Part shown: one piece after another, positions 10,582 to 22,944 of the stretch
Numbering within the stretch: the stretch's first letter is position 1
Layout of the letters: each line of letters begins with the position of its first letter
Assembly (NCBI GenBank): GCA_002104935.1
Contig: MCGT01000004.1
Coordinates: forward strand, 558,001-622,000
Direction: 5' to 3'
Length of the DNA: 64,000 nt
Source: Hesseltinella vesiculosa
Lineage: Eukaryota > Mucoromycota > Mucoromycetes > Mucorales > Cunninghamellaceae
The notes under the pieces: model-generated
The model's input: the letters and a program-made list of their open reading frames with translations, nothing else
Told to the model about the DNA's origin: nothing
Database searches by the model: none
Made by a program: the position numbers and the translations under genes

Positions 10582-12288
10582 ATGCGAGGTGAATGTATGT
10601 TTTTTTGTTACCAATGTCAGAAAAAAGTTGGTACCATTGCTACTTCAGGTGCTGATACGCGTTGCAGTGAATGTCTGTCTGTGAACATTGATAGGGCAAG
10701 TTCGTGAATTAATGAGGGAGAGAGTGGGAGAAAACGAGGCAGGAACAGATGCCAACAGCTTGGACGCTTCCACACATCTCATATACTATTTCTTGACACT
10801 AGATTGGTGAACATAGTGATTGGTTTTATGATGAGTCCAGCCAGGAAGACAATGACCGTGACGACTACAATGACGAGGAATGCGAATCGGCCAACGAGCA
10901 GGATGCCGCCTACAATGACCTCTCGCATCTGATGAGCACTGTGTCTGTTAGTAGTGATCCAGGCACTGATCTTGACCACCAGGAAAACGACTCTCCAGAT
11001 GAAGACGATGACGAACCTGTTAGCGACGATAATGATGATCAATGGCAAGACATGGACGAAGATGACAATCTGGATTCAGACGAAGAAGACGAGGCGGCCT
11101 CCCCTTTCCACCTATGCCCCACCCATGCCTCCATGTTTGCTGCAGCTTTCAGCCAAGCTGCTCAGACGGCTACCTTTCACACTTCTGACCCTCGCCTCCG
11201 GCTGGCGGATTTTATGCACCGGCTGTACAGTCTGGATGATGACGACGATTACTTTGAAGATTCTGACTATGACGACGATGACGATGAAGACGACGACGAC
11301 GAGGAGGAGGAGGACGACGACGACGACATCTTTGCTGATGAAGACGGTGTGAGCGATTATAGCAACGCCTGGGATCAAAACTCAAACGGCGACTCCCATG
11401 AAGACATTGAAGAATTAGACAGCCTTGATGACGACTATGGCGAGATGGGAAATCTGGGTGGCTTCGATGTCGATACTGACCTTTTGGACCTCCTGAACAA
11501 TGAAGATACTGATGACATGGCATGGGACGAATTGGCACCTAGTTATGAAGTGCTCGGCACGACACTAATGGCCGACCGCTCCGATCAAGATGATGGCTAC
11601 CTGGGATCCGTTCTGGAAGTAGTGCACCGAGAATATGAACCTGGTCCTTTTGAAGAACACCCCGACTTTCTCAATGGTTCTATCTACTATGAAGAAGAAG
11701 TCGTCACGCGACGCCATCAGTCCCGCTTTTTGCGTTTGCGCCTGCGGTGAGGGCGATAAAAAACAGCGGGTGCATCTCCAATGTATGACACTGACTTTTT
11801 TTTTTTATCAACAGGCATATCTACTCCACAATGGAAACCAACTCCGAAGCGTAAGTCGAGGAGGAGAAAAAAAAAAAAAAGACGTCAAGCTTGACGGATG
11901 CTTTTTTTTTTTTTTTGCAGGGAGCAACCACGACACATCCCTTTTGAAAATCTCAGCTCACGAACGTTGCATGATCAAGATCATTGTAAGTACCCAAGAT
12001 GTGCAGTAAGAGGCTCATCTTTTTATTTTTAATAGTGGTCACGGCCAGTGTCGATTGTATTATTTGTCAAGAGACCTATCAAACCGGCAAACTCATCACA
12101 AAGATGCCCTGTGGTCACGAGTACCATGATGAGTGTATCCGCCACTGGCTGAATCACAATATCACCTGTCCTGTTTGGTAATCCAATGTGACGCCTTGAC
12201 AAAGGTCAGGTCACTCATATCTCTCATTTTTTTTTTCACCATGGTTAGCCGTCGATCACTGCAAGAAGTGGACTCTGTCGTGTCCTAG
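10582..12288 (+). CDS. acidic RING-H2 ubiquitin ligase, RNF115/126-like
   Basis: Six exons (10582-10680, 10803-11746, 11815-11850, 11921-11985, 12036-12177, 12249-12288) give 441 residues. Exon 1 encodes a small zinc ribbon (FCYQCQKK ... TRCSECLS), in the place of the BCA2-type zinc finger of RNF115/RNF126. The large second exon is strongly acidic, with long Asp/Glu runs around residues 140-190. The C-terminus has a C3H2C3 RING: CIICQE, then PCGHEYHDECI, HWLNHN and CPVCRR. The likely activity is E2-dependent ubiquitin transfer; the N-terminal ribbon may bind ubiquitin, as in RNF126. The exon 1 donor (GTGAAC at 10681) is weak. I chose it because it is the only one that keeps the frame into the ATTGGTGAA exon. 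The other introns are clean. Confidence 0.8.
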
Positions 12289-13351
12289 GTTTGCTGGTTT
12301 GAGCTTCCTCCACTCTGTGCCTCCCTTTCCCCATTTTTTTTTTAAATAACCCATCGGATACCATTCTTGATTGCACATATTTCATTCAAAGCCCCCTCAC
12401 ATCTGAATAACATACCCCCCCCCCTCCCGAAAATTACTACACGCGTATTAAATTCTGGTTTTTCAGTCATTCACTATGCTTTCAAGGCATCTTTTAAGAG
12501 TCCATTGTTTTCTGGATCTCTTTTGTCAAGAAAAAAATGTTGGATGCTGCCCCAAAGCTGGGTTGGAACGCCGAGGCCAACATCCAAATGGAGAAATGTT
12601 TCCGCTTGTTTAAAGGTATTTTTTGAACCCTGCACAATGAGTATAATTACCCCATGCCCCACGTTGTTGACCCAATATTTTCCCGCGGTTTTCAACCCAT
12701 TTCCTTCATCTCGTGGACAGAAACCGTCCCTCGGACGGTCCCCCCGATCTGCGACAAAAAATGAAGCAAATCGACCTTCCTTTCCTCTTTTGGGTGAGCG
12801 GTCTGTTGCCATGGCAGCCATGGCACCCAACAGAGGAAGAAGGAAAAGACAAGATGGCCTCCTAGATGGTCTCCAAGATGGCGTCATACTGGGTTGAAGA
12901 CTGCTGGTATGGATGGGACGGACCGGAGGTCAAAACAATTAGTAATGGCTGGGTACAAGACGATGATTGGATAGTGGCCTTGCAGTAAAAACATGAGATC
13001 TGGGCAATGTTCCGAGCGATGGGGAACAAGAAAGACAAAGGGAAGTGTGTTTGCTTTTTACGATCGAGGGCAGTTTTTTTATGAAACAAAACCTGACACA
13101 GAAAAAATGTCAGTGATAAGCGTTTGACAGCAAGCGCTATGAGTCATGCAGAAAGAAGCGAGTAAAAAAGAAGGATCGCCAAAGCAGTGAGCCAGAATGG
13201 GCGTGGGGCCCCCGAAAGCGGTTAAACTGGGGGATGACCTGATTGGCTGTCACCTGCAACCGAGCTTATTTTTTGGGGGTATTAAAAAAAAAGAGTTTCT
13301 TTTTTTCCACACTTTTTCTTTTTTTCTTTACCCTCCTTTCATATTGTGACA
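12289..13351. other. intergenic region, RING gene to malic enzyme
   Basis: No gene is supported. It holds a C run at 12415-12424, the perfect hairpin ACCGTCC-CTC-GGACGGT at 12723-12739, CCATGGCAGCCATGG at 12809-12823 and a 12-bp unit repeated three times at 12851-12886. A CCAAT box in reverse (TGATTGGCTG) lies near 13240, about 110 bp before the malic enzyme start, followed by T tracts typical of these promoters. Confidence 0.5.
12851..12886 (+). repeat. 12-bp tandem repeat, three units
   Basis: Units begin AAGATGGCCTCC, TAGATGGTCTCC and AAGATGGCGTCA with exact 12-bp spacing. The shared core is AGATGG. Read directly from the sequence; function unknown. Confidence 0.7.
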
Positions 13352-15376
13352 ATGGCTCCTACTATAGATTCCTCCTCCACTACTCCTTCCAGCAACCCAA
13401 AGTCTACCCGTGAGCAAATCGCCCATTCCGGTTATGACAATGAAGGTAATGACACTTTTTTTTTTTTACGTTCTTGGAACTCACGTTTTATTCGCATATA
13501 GGCACTGCCATGACAACTGAGAAACGCCAAGCGTTGAATCTGAACGGTTTGGGACCTGTTGCTGTAGAAACATTGGACAAGCAGAAGCGTCGAGCTATGC
13601 GTCTTTTGCGCTCCAAGCAAAGCATGCTGGAAAAATATATCTTTTTGGCTCAGCTGCGTACCACCAACATCCGCCTATTTTACCGCATTGTGATGGATGA
13701 ATTGCCTGAAATTGCCCCCATCATCTACACGCCTACTGTCGGCACTGCCTGCATGGAATACTCCAATATCTACCCCTACTTGGCCGCCCCAGGCGTCCCT
13801 GACGGCTTGTTCTTGACCGACGATTCCTTTGACAATTTGGTGGCCACCATCAAAAACTACCAACCCGTCGCCGGCGAAGATTTCCAGCCTGACATTGCCG
13901 TCATCACCGACGGCTCTCGTATCCTTGGTTTGGGTGATTTGGGTGTGAACGGTATCGGTATTCCAATCGGCAAGCTGCAATTATACGTTGCTGGTGCTGG
14001 TATTGATCCTCGCAAGGTAAAAAAAGGTTTTAGTCAGCGTGAATGGTGCCTCATTTTTTATTTCTTTTTTCGACGCTAGACCTTGCCCATTGTCTTGGAT
14101 CTGGGCACGAACAATGACAAGTTCCGTCAAGATGAATTCTACCTTGGCTTGCGCCAGCCCCGTCCTGCTGACGATCAGGTAAAATTTTGGGTTTGTCCAA
14201 GCTGGCTTCTTACTGATCGAAACCCGTTTTCTCCCTTGTGACACTCTCAGTTTTACCCCGTCGTTGACAAAGTGTTGTCTGCTTTGCACACTGTGTACCC
14301 TCAAATGGTCATTCAATTTGAAGATTGGTCATCCGAACATGCCTTTGGTCTCCTGGAAAAGTATCAAAACAAGATCGTCTGCTTCAACGATGACATCCAA
14401 GGCACTGGCGCTGTGATCTTGTCTGGCATCATCAATGCTATCCGCAAAGTTGAAAAAGATGATGGCGTTTCTCCTAAGGATCACCGTGTGGTAAGTGCAG
14501 AGAAAAACGAAAATAATGGGGCACAGGCTCATAGCGTTTTCTTTTTTGGGCCGATTGTTTTAGGTATTTTATGGAGCCGGTTCTGCCGGTATTGGTGTGG
14601 CTCATCAAATCCAAGAATATTTCCAAATCGAACTCGGCTTGAGCGAAGATGAGGCAAAACGCCTGTTCTGGATCGTCGACAGCAAAGGTCTTGTGACTTT
14701 GGATCGTGGTGACAAACTGGCCAAGCATAAGGTCTACTATGCTCGCGATGATAACCACGGCCAGCAAACCAAAGAGCTCCTGGACATCCTGGACTATGTC
14801 AAGCCCACCATGTTGATCGGCCTGTCCTCTCAGCCCGGCGCCTTCAATGCCCAAATCTTACGACGCATGGGCGAATTGAACAAGAGCCCTGTTGTGTTCC
14901 CTCTCTCCAACCCTGCCACCCAAGCCGAATGCTCCTTTGAACAAGCCATGATCAACACTGACAACCGCGTTATCTTTGCCTCGGGCACCGCATTCCCCAA
15001 CTTCAAGATCCCCGGCACCAATGAAGTCAAGGTCCCTGGCCAAGGCAACAACATGTACATTTTCCCTGGCGTCGGTCTGGGTTCGCGTGTTGCCCGCCCA
15101 ACTTCCATCTCAGGCGGCATGATCTATGCCTCGGCCGTTGCTCTCGCCGATAGCCTCACTGCCGACGAGTTGGCTCAAGGCTGGCTGTATCCTTCCTTGA
15201 CTCGCATCCGAGAAGTCTCCGCCATTGTTGCCACTGCCGTTGTCGAGAAAGCTATAGAAGAAGGCATTGCCCAGGCTGCTGAAGTCAAGGGCAAATCCCA
15301 TGATGAACTGCTCGCTGCTGTGAATGAACATATGTGGTCTCCTGAATCCGACACTTTTGGCGTGAGCCATATTTAA
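13352..15376 (+). CDS. NADP-dependent malic enzyme
   Basis: Five exons (13352-13445, 13502-14016, 14080-14178, 14251-14490, 14564-15376) give 586 residues, normal for the family. It catalyses malate + NADP+ to pyruvate + CO2 + NADPH; in oleaginous Mucoromycota this NADPH is thought to feed fatty-acid synthesis. Seen: YTPTVGTACMEYSNIYP (catalytic Tyr region), VITDGSRILGLGDLG, EDW at about 260-262 and CFNDDIQGTG with metal-binding Asp near 284, and a dinucleotide-binding YGAGSAGIG starting at about 319. The C-terminal block AVALADSL..GWLYP is complete. No clear mitochondrial presequence: the first 25 residues are Ser/Thr/Pro-rich with few basic residues, so a cytosolic form is likely. NADP over NAD preference is inferred from similarity. 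Confidence 0.93.
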
Positions 15377-17055
15377 TTTTCCTCTATTAAAAATTACCCC
15401 CCCCCCCCAACTTGTAGTATATCACTTTTGTCATAATAAATGCTTTACGCTTTTTTTTTTTTTTTTGAGGGAGGGATAGGCGATACCTTGTTCATCGTCA
15501 GCAAGACTTTCTTTTATCAAGCCCAGCAACATCACGGATGAAAACAGCCGTCCGCTAGACTACTCCCCTTTAGCTTACTTGATGAGAGTGCTTCAATCAT
15601 GAGCTCCTCATCAACCACGTCTGTCGTAGGCCGTCGGACATTGCTTCTGCTTTTACGCGCCGGGGAATACAGCTGGAAGCGGAGGAGGTAAGCTTCTAAA
15701 CTACACTGGCTGGACTCTCAGCCAACTTCATTTTTTCCGAAAATTTCACACCGATCCATTGGGCCAAAAATGCGAATGTCGGATTCTATGCCTTTCTGGA
15801 ACACATGAGGGCGGTGACCCAATCGGACAAACCACTGAAATTTTCAAGATGTGCGAAATCATTCTAGTGCATCTTTGCCAGCCCAGTCGTTCTTCCCTGC
15901 GCTGCCTGAGAAAGTTACAATTTTAATAAACGTCATTTCTCACCATTTTTTACAAGCATGGAAAATTTGGGATAATTTTATTAAGATCAATTTTGCGCTA
16001 TGACTATTGATCAGATGGTCTGGGGGGTTCCCTGAAGAAAATGATCACTTATTTCATTTTTTTAGCGGGTGGATCGGAGAAGTCAAAACGGAAGTGATCA
16101 AAAGTTGGCTGAGCGATCTTCTTCAATCGACGTGGATTTTTCAGGAACATCATCATTCATTGGTTTGGGTACTTTTGCATAATGGCACATTGATCTGATC
16201 GCCCAAAAGTGCTGTGCAGTGATTGTTTTTTTTTTTTTTTTTTTTTTTTTTACGAAACGAGAGATTGCCATTTCAATTTCCGCGCAATTACTTTCGTTTT
16301 TTATTCTGGATCTTGTCTTTTTTCCATGGGTACCTAATCTACTGCTTTTTGTCTTTGTCATCCAACCACCAGTGAATTCCAACGTTGTGGAAAGGTGCTT
16401 GAAATGCCTCACTTACGAGTCATATCTTATTACTTTCACAAAGCCGCAAGGACACCATCGTAAAACGCAAGGATGAAGCCCAACTTTGGCTAAAGGCTGG
16501 TGTCGACTTTAGGCATAACTGCGTCGCCGTTGGCAAGTCATGGCCTAACCTCCTATTCTCCATCACATAGAAAACAGAGTATTGAGACTATGCTTACAAT
16601 TCCAACCTTAAGCCTACCTTATTTCAACCAGCATGTTGCTTCAAGGATTCTTGATGGACTCATGCTAGTTTATTAAAGCCCTATTTTCAAATATCAATAT
16701 GGCATCAGCTCTTGAATTCCTGCCGAATGCACTTGGAGCGACACCTTGGAGACCAATGTTGCAAAAATTGCGAGGCAGGCGTTTTCTTCGCGGGCCGCTT
16801 AACTGAGACTTGACTGGTGGCCAACTAGAATTGCACCGTAAAAATAGCGACGTTTTGTTCAAGGAGAGCTATTTTTTTTTTTTTTTTTGCAGGCGGCAGC
16901 CTGATTTTCAAGAAGGATTGAATTACAATTTCAGGGTTCACCCAAGACGAAAGGAATCGTGGAGAGATATGAAGGGATTTTTTCTCGACTGATTTAAGAT
17001 CTGGGATTGGCTGAAAAATGGGTTGAAGGTGCTGCCATTGACATAGCAAATGTGT
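15377..17055. other. intergenic region with one dispersed repeat copy
   Basis: Begins with the malic enzyme 3' region (C run at 15398-15408, AATAAA near 15435, T17 run). No gene is supported across 1.7 kb; short open frames are T-tract translations. A member of the dispersed repeat family sits at 16019-16225 and is followed by a T run of about 27. Confidence 0.5.
16019..16225 (+). repeat. dispersed repeat family, copy A
   Basis: Matches the left arm of the inverted-repeat element at 45044-45705 along its length. In order: GGTTCCCTG near the start, TTTTTTTAGC, AAAACGGAAGTG, AAAGTTGGCTGAGCGA, ATTTTTCAGG, CATCATTCATTGGTTT and GTGCAGTGATTG at the end. It is more diverged than the two arms are from each other. 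No inverted partner is visible nearby. Confidence 0.7.
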
Positions 17056-17696
17056 TTATTGCAATGGAGTGGTGTCCTTCATGCAAGAATCAAAGACCTG
17101 CTGAACGATGTTAGCGGCTTGTTCGCCACAATGCGCTTTGGTGGACAGCACAGCGTCGCGCCAAATGCATTGCCGACGCTTGTGCTCAGGCTGGATATCG
17201 CGGCACTGGCCCAGGGTGCTTGCGCGCACTTCGCCACAAGCGATCAAATGACAAATACTGGTGAACTTGCCAGATCTCGCCGCATCAAACGCATGCACCA
17301 GTTCGTGGAGTAGCGTATCTTCTAGATCTTCACGGGACCGGATATTATCACAGCACAGCACAATCCTATGGCATATGTCCATGCAAAAGAAGGGCCACGT
17401 AAGAAAAGACGCCTCGACAGTTTCGTTCTTGGATACCTCTGATAGGACCCGTCATAATAGCCCATGCGATCGACTTGCATGGTGCCATGACATGGCCTAC
17501 ATGTAATTCCTCGACGAAGGACCTGTCTGTTGAGTGTTTGAATGGCTCCTAGGAGGGTCTTGGCCTGCTCATTGGTCGTCAGCACTTGGGCGAGCTCAGC
17601 TGTGCATTTGTCTTCAGTCCATCTAGCAGAAAGAATAGAATCGATCGTGTGAGTATAGTGACCCTGCACAGGTGGAGACTGGTGAGAAAATGACAT
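17056..17696 (-). CDS. atp23: Atp23-family mitochondrial metalloprotease
   Basis: Two exons (17696-17437 and 17365-17056) give 189 residues. Exon 1 carries the conserved CRPCHGTM Cys pair region. Exon 2 opens with RIVLCCDNI, then LLHELVHAFDAAR with the zinc-protease HExxH at about residues 107-111. Later blocks, GEVRAS (for the family EIRAA) and RRQCIWRDAVLS, and several Cys match the family. Atp23 works in the mitochondrial intermembrane space: in yeast it trims the Atp6 precursor and helps F1Fo assembly. The Cys-rich, presequence-free protein fits import by the Mia40 disulfide route. It is divergent from the NELF-C/D gene, with about 260 bp between starts. Confidence 0.9.
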
Positions 17697-17956
17697 CCAG
17701 AGAATGAATTACACAGGTCGAAATGGAGGCTCATACAGTCGCATCGAGGTGGAAAAAAAGAAAAAGAAAAAAAAAAAAAAAGCCGGGCTTTAATCCTTTC
17801 TTTTCACTTTCTTCCACTTTGCCACTCGTTTTTAATTTTTTTTTATTGTTTTTTTTAAGCTTGTCATGGTGAGCGCTGCTTGATGCCTTCATTATCAGGA
17901 TCTATGGGTCCTTGCAATGCAGAATTCTAATCTTTATCTTATGGTTAATTTAGTCT

Positions 17957-20307
17957 ATGCAAGATAAATTGAACGATTACAAAAACGCACTTTCACAAAA
18001 AGGTAAATGATCTTTGCATGGCATGCATGCACGTCTCTAACACCTGAAGTAGATGCCATCTTGGAGCACGGTATATACACCAACGTCCTTGCAGACTACC
18101 TACAGCAAGGAGGAGCACCTTTGGATGCCGTGACCTTGCTAGCAGAATCCTACATCGGCCTACCGTCCATGTGCAACGTGTTGTCCAGCACCACAAGATC
18201 CATTGGTATCGATGGTGATCTAGTGTTTCGAAACGCGATCAAAGACAAACTGAAGGAACGATTTGATCCTAAACGGTGCGATCCTTTGGTCAAAGACATG
18301 AATGTAAGAAAAAAAAAAAAGGAATATACTGCCTGATCGCCAGTCGCTGTTTTACGTAGAGCGGTGACATTCCTGACTGGTTATTGGAGCTTATCCAAGA
18401 CCCTTACTGGCGTCAAACCATTTATGAACTACTTCAGGAACACCCCGGATCTGAATTTTTGAATTTCGTCGTTTTGGTAAGAGAGTCATGGCATCAAAAG
18501 TCTAGCGCTGACAGTGTGTCATCTTGCGTTTGGATAGAAAATAAGCGAATCGGGTCACAAAGACGAAGTGGCGCAACTCAAGACGGCATCCACATATTTG
18601 GAGGTATATACCACGATTTTGGATGCTTGGGTAGCGAAGCTGGTGCCATTGGACGACTTGGAAGTCGATCATCAACTTCCCGACTTCCTCGTAAGTTGAA
18701 AGAAAGAAAATCGGACGATCCCAGCCAACGACTCCTGCTCTTTTTTTTAGCGCGTGTGCTGTGAACGGGAAGAAACCTATTTTTACGCCCAGGTGCTCCT
18801 ACAGAAATTGCTCAACAACGAAGGCTACCAGCCATTCATCCGGATATCCAAAGAACTCGAAAAGACTGCCATGGACCGTGGCCAGTAAGTAGTCTCTTCA
18901 CGATGGTTCTTGCCTGCTCACCTCTCTTTCGCATCCCCACTAGCCATGCATTTGTTGACGTTGTCAAGTCATACACTTCGGATGCGCCTACGCAAGTAGC
19001 TGGTTCTATCAAAGCCATTCGATCCAACCCAACGCCCGGTGATGTCATGACGGTAATTGTCGTTCTCAAGCTTCCCTCCATCCTACTCACGCTACTCTCC
19101 CCGCTGTTTTCTTCTTCTTTTAGCTCTACAAGCTGTACACAGGCTCCAATCCACCTGCTGTTCATCACTTGTGTGATTTTGATTTCATCAGTAGGCTCCG
19201 TTTAAAAAAACCAGTCGGCCAGGACTCATCCTTTTCTTGCTGTAGAAACAATTGTGCATGCCACTTTTGTTCCCAAAGCCGGCGTCGTTTTAAAACAAGA
19301 TATCAATGACAAACTCCTCTATCTCCTTGCCTATGCAACCACCAGAAACGATACCAAACCGACCCAAGTAAGCATACATAGGTTTCCTGGCTGTGGAATG
19401 ATCCATCCGCTCACGTCTTTTTTTTTTTTGTGCAGGAGCAACAAAGTGATATCACCAGAGCCCATCTGACGCTCAAAGAGCTCTGGTCAAGGCTAAAAGA
19501 GGCACGAGGGGAGGATCTGACGGGAGCAATTCAAACCATTCTAAATGCTATCAAGTAAGTACACTGTTCTAATTGCTTGGAAGAGCAAGATGACCAACCC
19601 TCTTTTTGTTTTTTCGTACCCCTAGGCTACCGATTGGTGCCTTTTGTGTGCTGCAGTGGATTGAATATACCTCAACCCAGACACCTTACTTTGTCACGTA
19701 TTTCCGATCAACAGAGGTGCCTGTGTTACATTTACTCTTGGACGAGATTGCCTGTCAGCATCCCTTGCAACGAGGTTTTGTGTTTGATGTGATCAAGACA
19801 TGTCTGCTGACGCCCGGCGATGACAGTTTTGTACCAGAAATCTTGGTAAGAGAACAACCTTGCTTTGTCATAAGTTTGCCTTCTCATTTTTTTATTTTTT
19901 TTTTTGGGTAGATGCGCCTGCAAAAATCGTGGATCGATCGCCTGGTGTATCTGGTTCAGCTGCAATACAGTTTACCTGTGCTACAATTCATGAAGCAAGT
20001 GGAGCGCGATGTGGATGACAGCTTGACCGTGCATTTTGTGCAAAAGGTGTTACGAATGGCGCACGGCCCCTACACATTGGCCTTTGTGGAACACATGGTG
20101 GATTTGCTCTTCCCCATCAAGGAAACGCTGGGTTTGATGACCACCGTGCAATTGACGGTGGTGCAATTCTTGAGTAAGTCATTACTTCCTTCCAAAAATA
20201 GACGCTCACCCTTATTTATTATATTAGCTGAAGCCCAAAGACAAACCAATATCGATATTAGTGCGCCTTTGAAAGAAAAAATCGAGAACATATGCCAAAA
20301 GAGATAA
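17957..20307 (+). CDS. NELF-C/D (TH1) homologue
   Basis: Twelve exons (17957-18002, 18050-18303, 18360-18476, 18538-18690, 18751-18884, 18944-19052, 19124-19190, 19246-19367, 19436-19554, 19626-19845, 19912-20173, 20228-20307) join in frame to 560 residues; human NELF-C/D has 590. Matching blocks in order: YLQQGGAPLDAVTLLAESY, KERFDPKRCDPL, GDIPDWLLELIQDPYWR, GHKDEV, CCEREETYFYAQVLLQKL, NPTPGDVMTLYKLYTGSNPP, KLLYLLAYA, CVLQWIEYTSTQTPYF and PVLHLLLDEIACQHPLQ. In animals this subunit joins NELF-A to NELF-B/E and pauses RNA polymerase II. Ascomycete yeasts lack NELF. An alternative start exists: an ATG just before a GTGAGC at about 17867 could splice to 17954 and add two residues. Confidence 0.85.
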
Positions 20308-20603
20308 TCAAATAAATGATTTCTTTTTCGAAATCATTAGAAGCTGACTTTTTGTGTGTGCACAAAAACATCTCACCACACAACTGCTTGAACCTTTTTT
20401 TTGTTCCGAAAAAAGGGCTTCAGCCTTTTTTTTTCTCTCTTCTTTTATTTTTTATTTTTTGCATAGGTTTTCAACCTCGTCATTCCCCCCTCCTCATTGC
20501 TCACCTATTTGTGACAGGACTCCTTATTTAAAAAATCCTTCCTTTTTTCCTTTGTATCTTAGTATCTCTTTTCGCCAAGCGCTCCGTCTTTTTTTTTTAA
20601 AGC

Positions 20604-22944
20604 ATGCTACAAGAAGACGAAGATCCTTTATCGGGCTCTATTTTTGCCACTACGCAGTCCAGTGCCTTTTTAGATGGTCGATCGGTGCAACAATCCATGT
20701 ATACAAGCTATGAAGATGATCCTTGGGGCAGTGCCTATGATTCTGTCCGCCAAGACATCGGCCGGTCGTTCACTTCTCCGAATCTTCAAGACTTTGCATC
20801 GTCTGATCACCTGACTTCATCCATCAGCCCCACCTATACCAGTCAAACCATGGCTTCCCGTTCTCAAACCTCTACCATGGCCCCAAGAACTGCCGCCATG
20901 GTCTTGGGTAAGTGTGAGCCCTCTTGACGCGACCGTCCATCCTTACAGACCATTGGTTTTCATAGCTGGTATCACCTTGCCTGACGCCTACGGATCATTG
21001 TTTATTGACGTCCAGCGATCCGGCCGAGTGTCTCTGACAGCTCTTTACAGGCTATTGGAACAGGCACATTTATCTGCCATGGATATTGACAAGGTAAGCC
21101 AAGTCACCTGCCATCGATCTCTTGGCCCACCCACATTCTATTTAGATCACTCAAATCGTGGTTCCCAATGGCACGTCTTATGTGACTCGTTCAGAATTCA
21201 ATACAGCCTTGGCTCTGATTTATTGTGCTCAAAATGGCATTGGTAAATGACGTTTTGTTAGCAAAAAAAAAAAAAAAAAAACAGAGTGGGCGCACAAAAG
21301 ACCTCACGCTTTTTTTTTTTTTTTTTTTTTTTTACGACTCGGTAGATATCTCACTGAACGCCTTATACCATCATCGAGAATGTAAGTCAAACGAAGATGC
21401 TTGTTATAAGGAGAGAATGGAATGGCCTTTGTTTGTTTGTTTGTTTTGACGATTTTTTTATGTTTAGCCCTTGGCGTACCGAATTTGACAAGTGTGACCC
21501 CCACGTCTCGTATACCCAATCCATTGCATTCCGACATTGACGACTCGTTGACGACAAATGCAAGCTCACCTCTTGTGTCACCTACCGGCTCCTCATCTAC
21601 CGCCACCATGCTGACATCCAACACCAGCCATGATACCAACACCGCTAAACCCAAGTTGGACACACGTACCTGGTTCAAGAATGTCGAGGAAATCAAGGTC
21701 ACCATTGCCCCCGAGCGCGAAGGCTTCATTTTTAAACACGTCAACTACATCATCGAAAGCCAGAAGCGATCGTCCATTGTGCTTCGCCGCTTCAGCGATT
21801 TCTGGTGGCTCATGGAAGTCCTCAATCGACGCTATCCCTTCCGAATGCTGCCCAACCTGCCTCCCAAAAAGCTCGGCGGTCGCGACTCGGCCTTTTTGGA
21901 AAAGCGACGCAAAGGCCTCTCACGCTTCATCAATGCTGTTGTGCGCCACCCTATTCTGAGATCGGATGCCGTTGTCACCAAGTTTTTGACCGAGCCTACG
22001 GAACTGGCCCCATGGCGCAAACAGCACCCACCATCCTTGGACGAAGAATTCCAACGCAAGCAGTACAACATGGACGACATCCGAGCCATGCTCCCCAATG
22101 ATCTGCATGACCAGATTGAAAAAACCGGCACAGGCGTTGCTGCCGCCATTACTCACTACATCAACCTCTGCTACATCATGGAACGCACCATCCGTCGAAT
22201 GCATGGCCAAGCAACGGACTATGTTCGCTACAGCATTGCTCTAAAGTAAAATGCCACAGAGTAGAAAAATCGTCAGCTCACACCTTCTTTTCCCTTCCTT
22301 TTCTCCTTCCTACTAGCTCATTGGCCGAATCGGAACATCGATACCATGCCTCTGAATGCCGGCAATGTCAGTTGGTTGTCCAAGGCTATGAAAAGGTGGC
22401 CAAACATATGCAAAAAGAAAGCTCGATTTTGGATCAGCAAGTTGGCCTTTCAACGGATGGCGTGCTGGAGAATCTCAAACGTGTGCGGGACCTGCTTGTG
22501 TCTTTCCGAGAACTGATGATGCGCAAGGAACGCCTCTCTTCAAACGATTCCTCCGACAACCTGACCAAACGCATTGCGGCTACCAAGGCAAAACTGAATC
22601 AGAACAAGGGTGTGCCTGGCATGGAGGCCGAAGTCGATAAGCTGACAACCTCCTTGCAATCTGTAAGATCATAAAACCAAGGGGCCACATTTGCTCTTAC
22701 ACTTTTTTTTTATGTAACACAGGACGAACAGGAACTCAAAGATCACACCCATCGCCAGATGTTTATTCATTACTGTATTTGGAGCGAAATGACCTATCTC
22801 CATAAGCAGCAGACCCATGTGTCGACTCTCTATCGCCAATATGTCAAGGAGATGGTTGCCTTTTCGAAAAAACGCTATGAGAATTGGCATGAACTGGAAG
22901 CGCCTGTGTTTGACATGCCTGTGGAAATGGACGCTTTTGAATGA
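20604..22944 (+). CDS. mvp1: sorting nexin Mvp1/SNX8-like (PX-BAR)
   Basis: Seven exons (20604-20907, 20966-21093, 21146-21242, 21346-21381, 21468-22245, 22317-22662, 22723-22944) give 636 residues. The N-terminal 100 are Ser/Thr-rich. Residues of about 103-170 (LPDAYGSLFIDVQRSGRVSLTALYRLLEQAHL) look like the EF/EH-like module of Mvp1. A PX domain follows at about 257-370: FKHVNYIIESQKRSSIVLRR, FRMLPNLPPKK and FLEKRRKGLSRFI, with the RRF and Pro-rich loop that bind PI3P. The rest is helical, as in a BAR domain, with SECRQCQ and LYRQYVKEMVAFSKKR. Mvp1 tubulates endosomes and returns cargo to the Golgi. Exon 4 is only 36 nt. Confidence 0.88.

Noticed and set aside
10779..11538. Minus frames opposite the acidic RING gene
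   Set aside because: Val/Ile and Arg/His repeats are the complements of GAC/GAT acidic codons.
12474..12887. 137-aa minus-strand open frame
   Set aside because: No homology pattern, crosses a tandem repeat and a hairpin, and has no spliced continuation.
21303..21334. Long T run as an assembly gap or error
   Set aside because: T tracts of 10-30 occur before acceptors in many introns here, so it is a genome trait, though run lengths may be imprecise.
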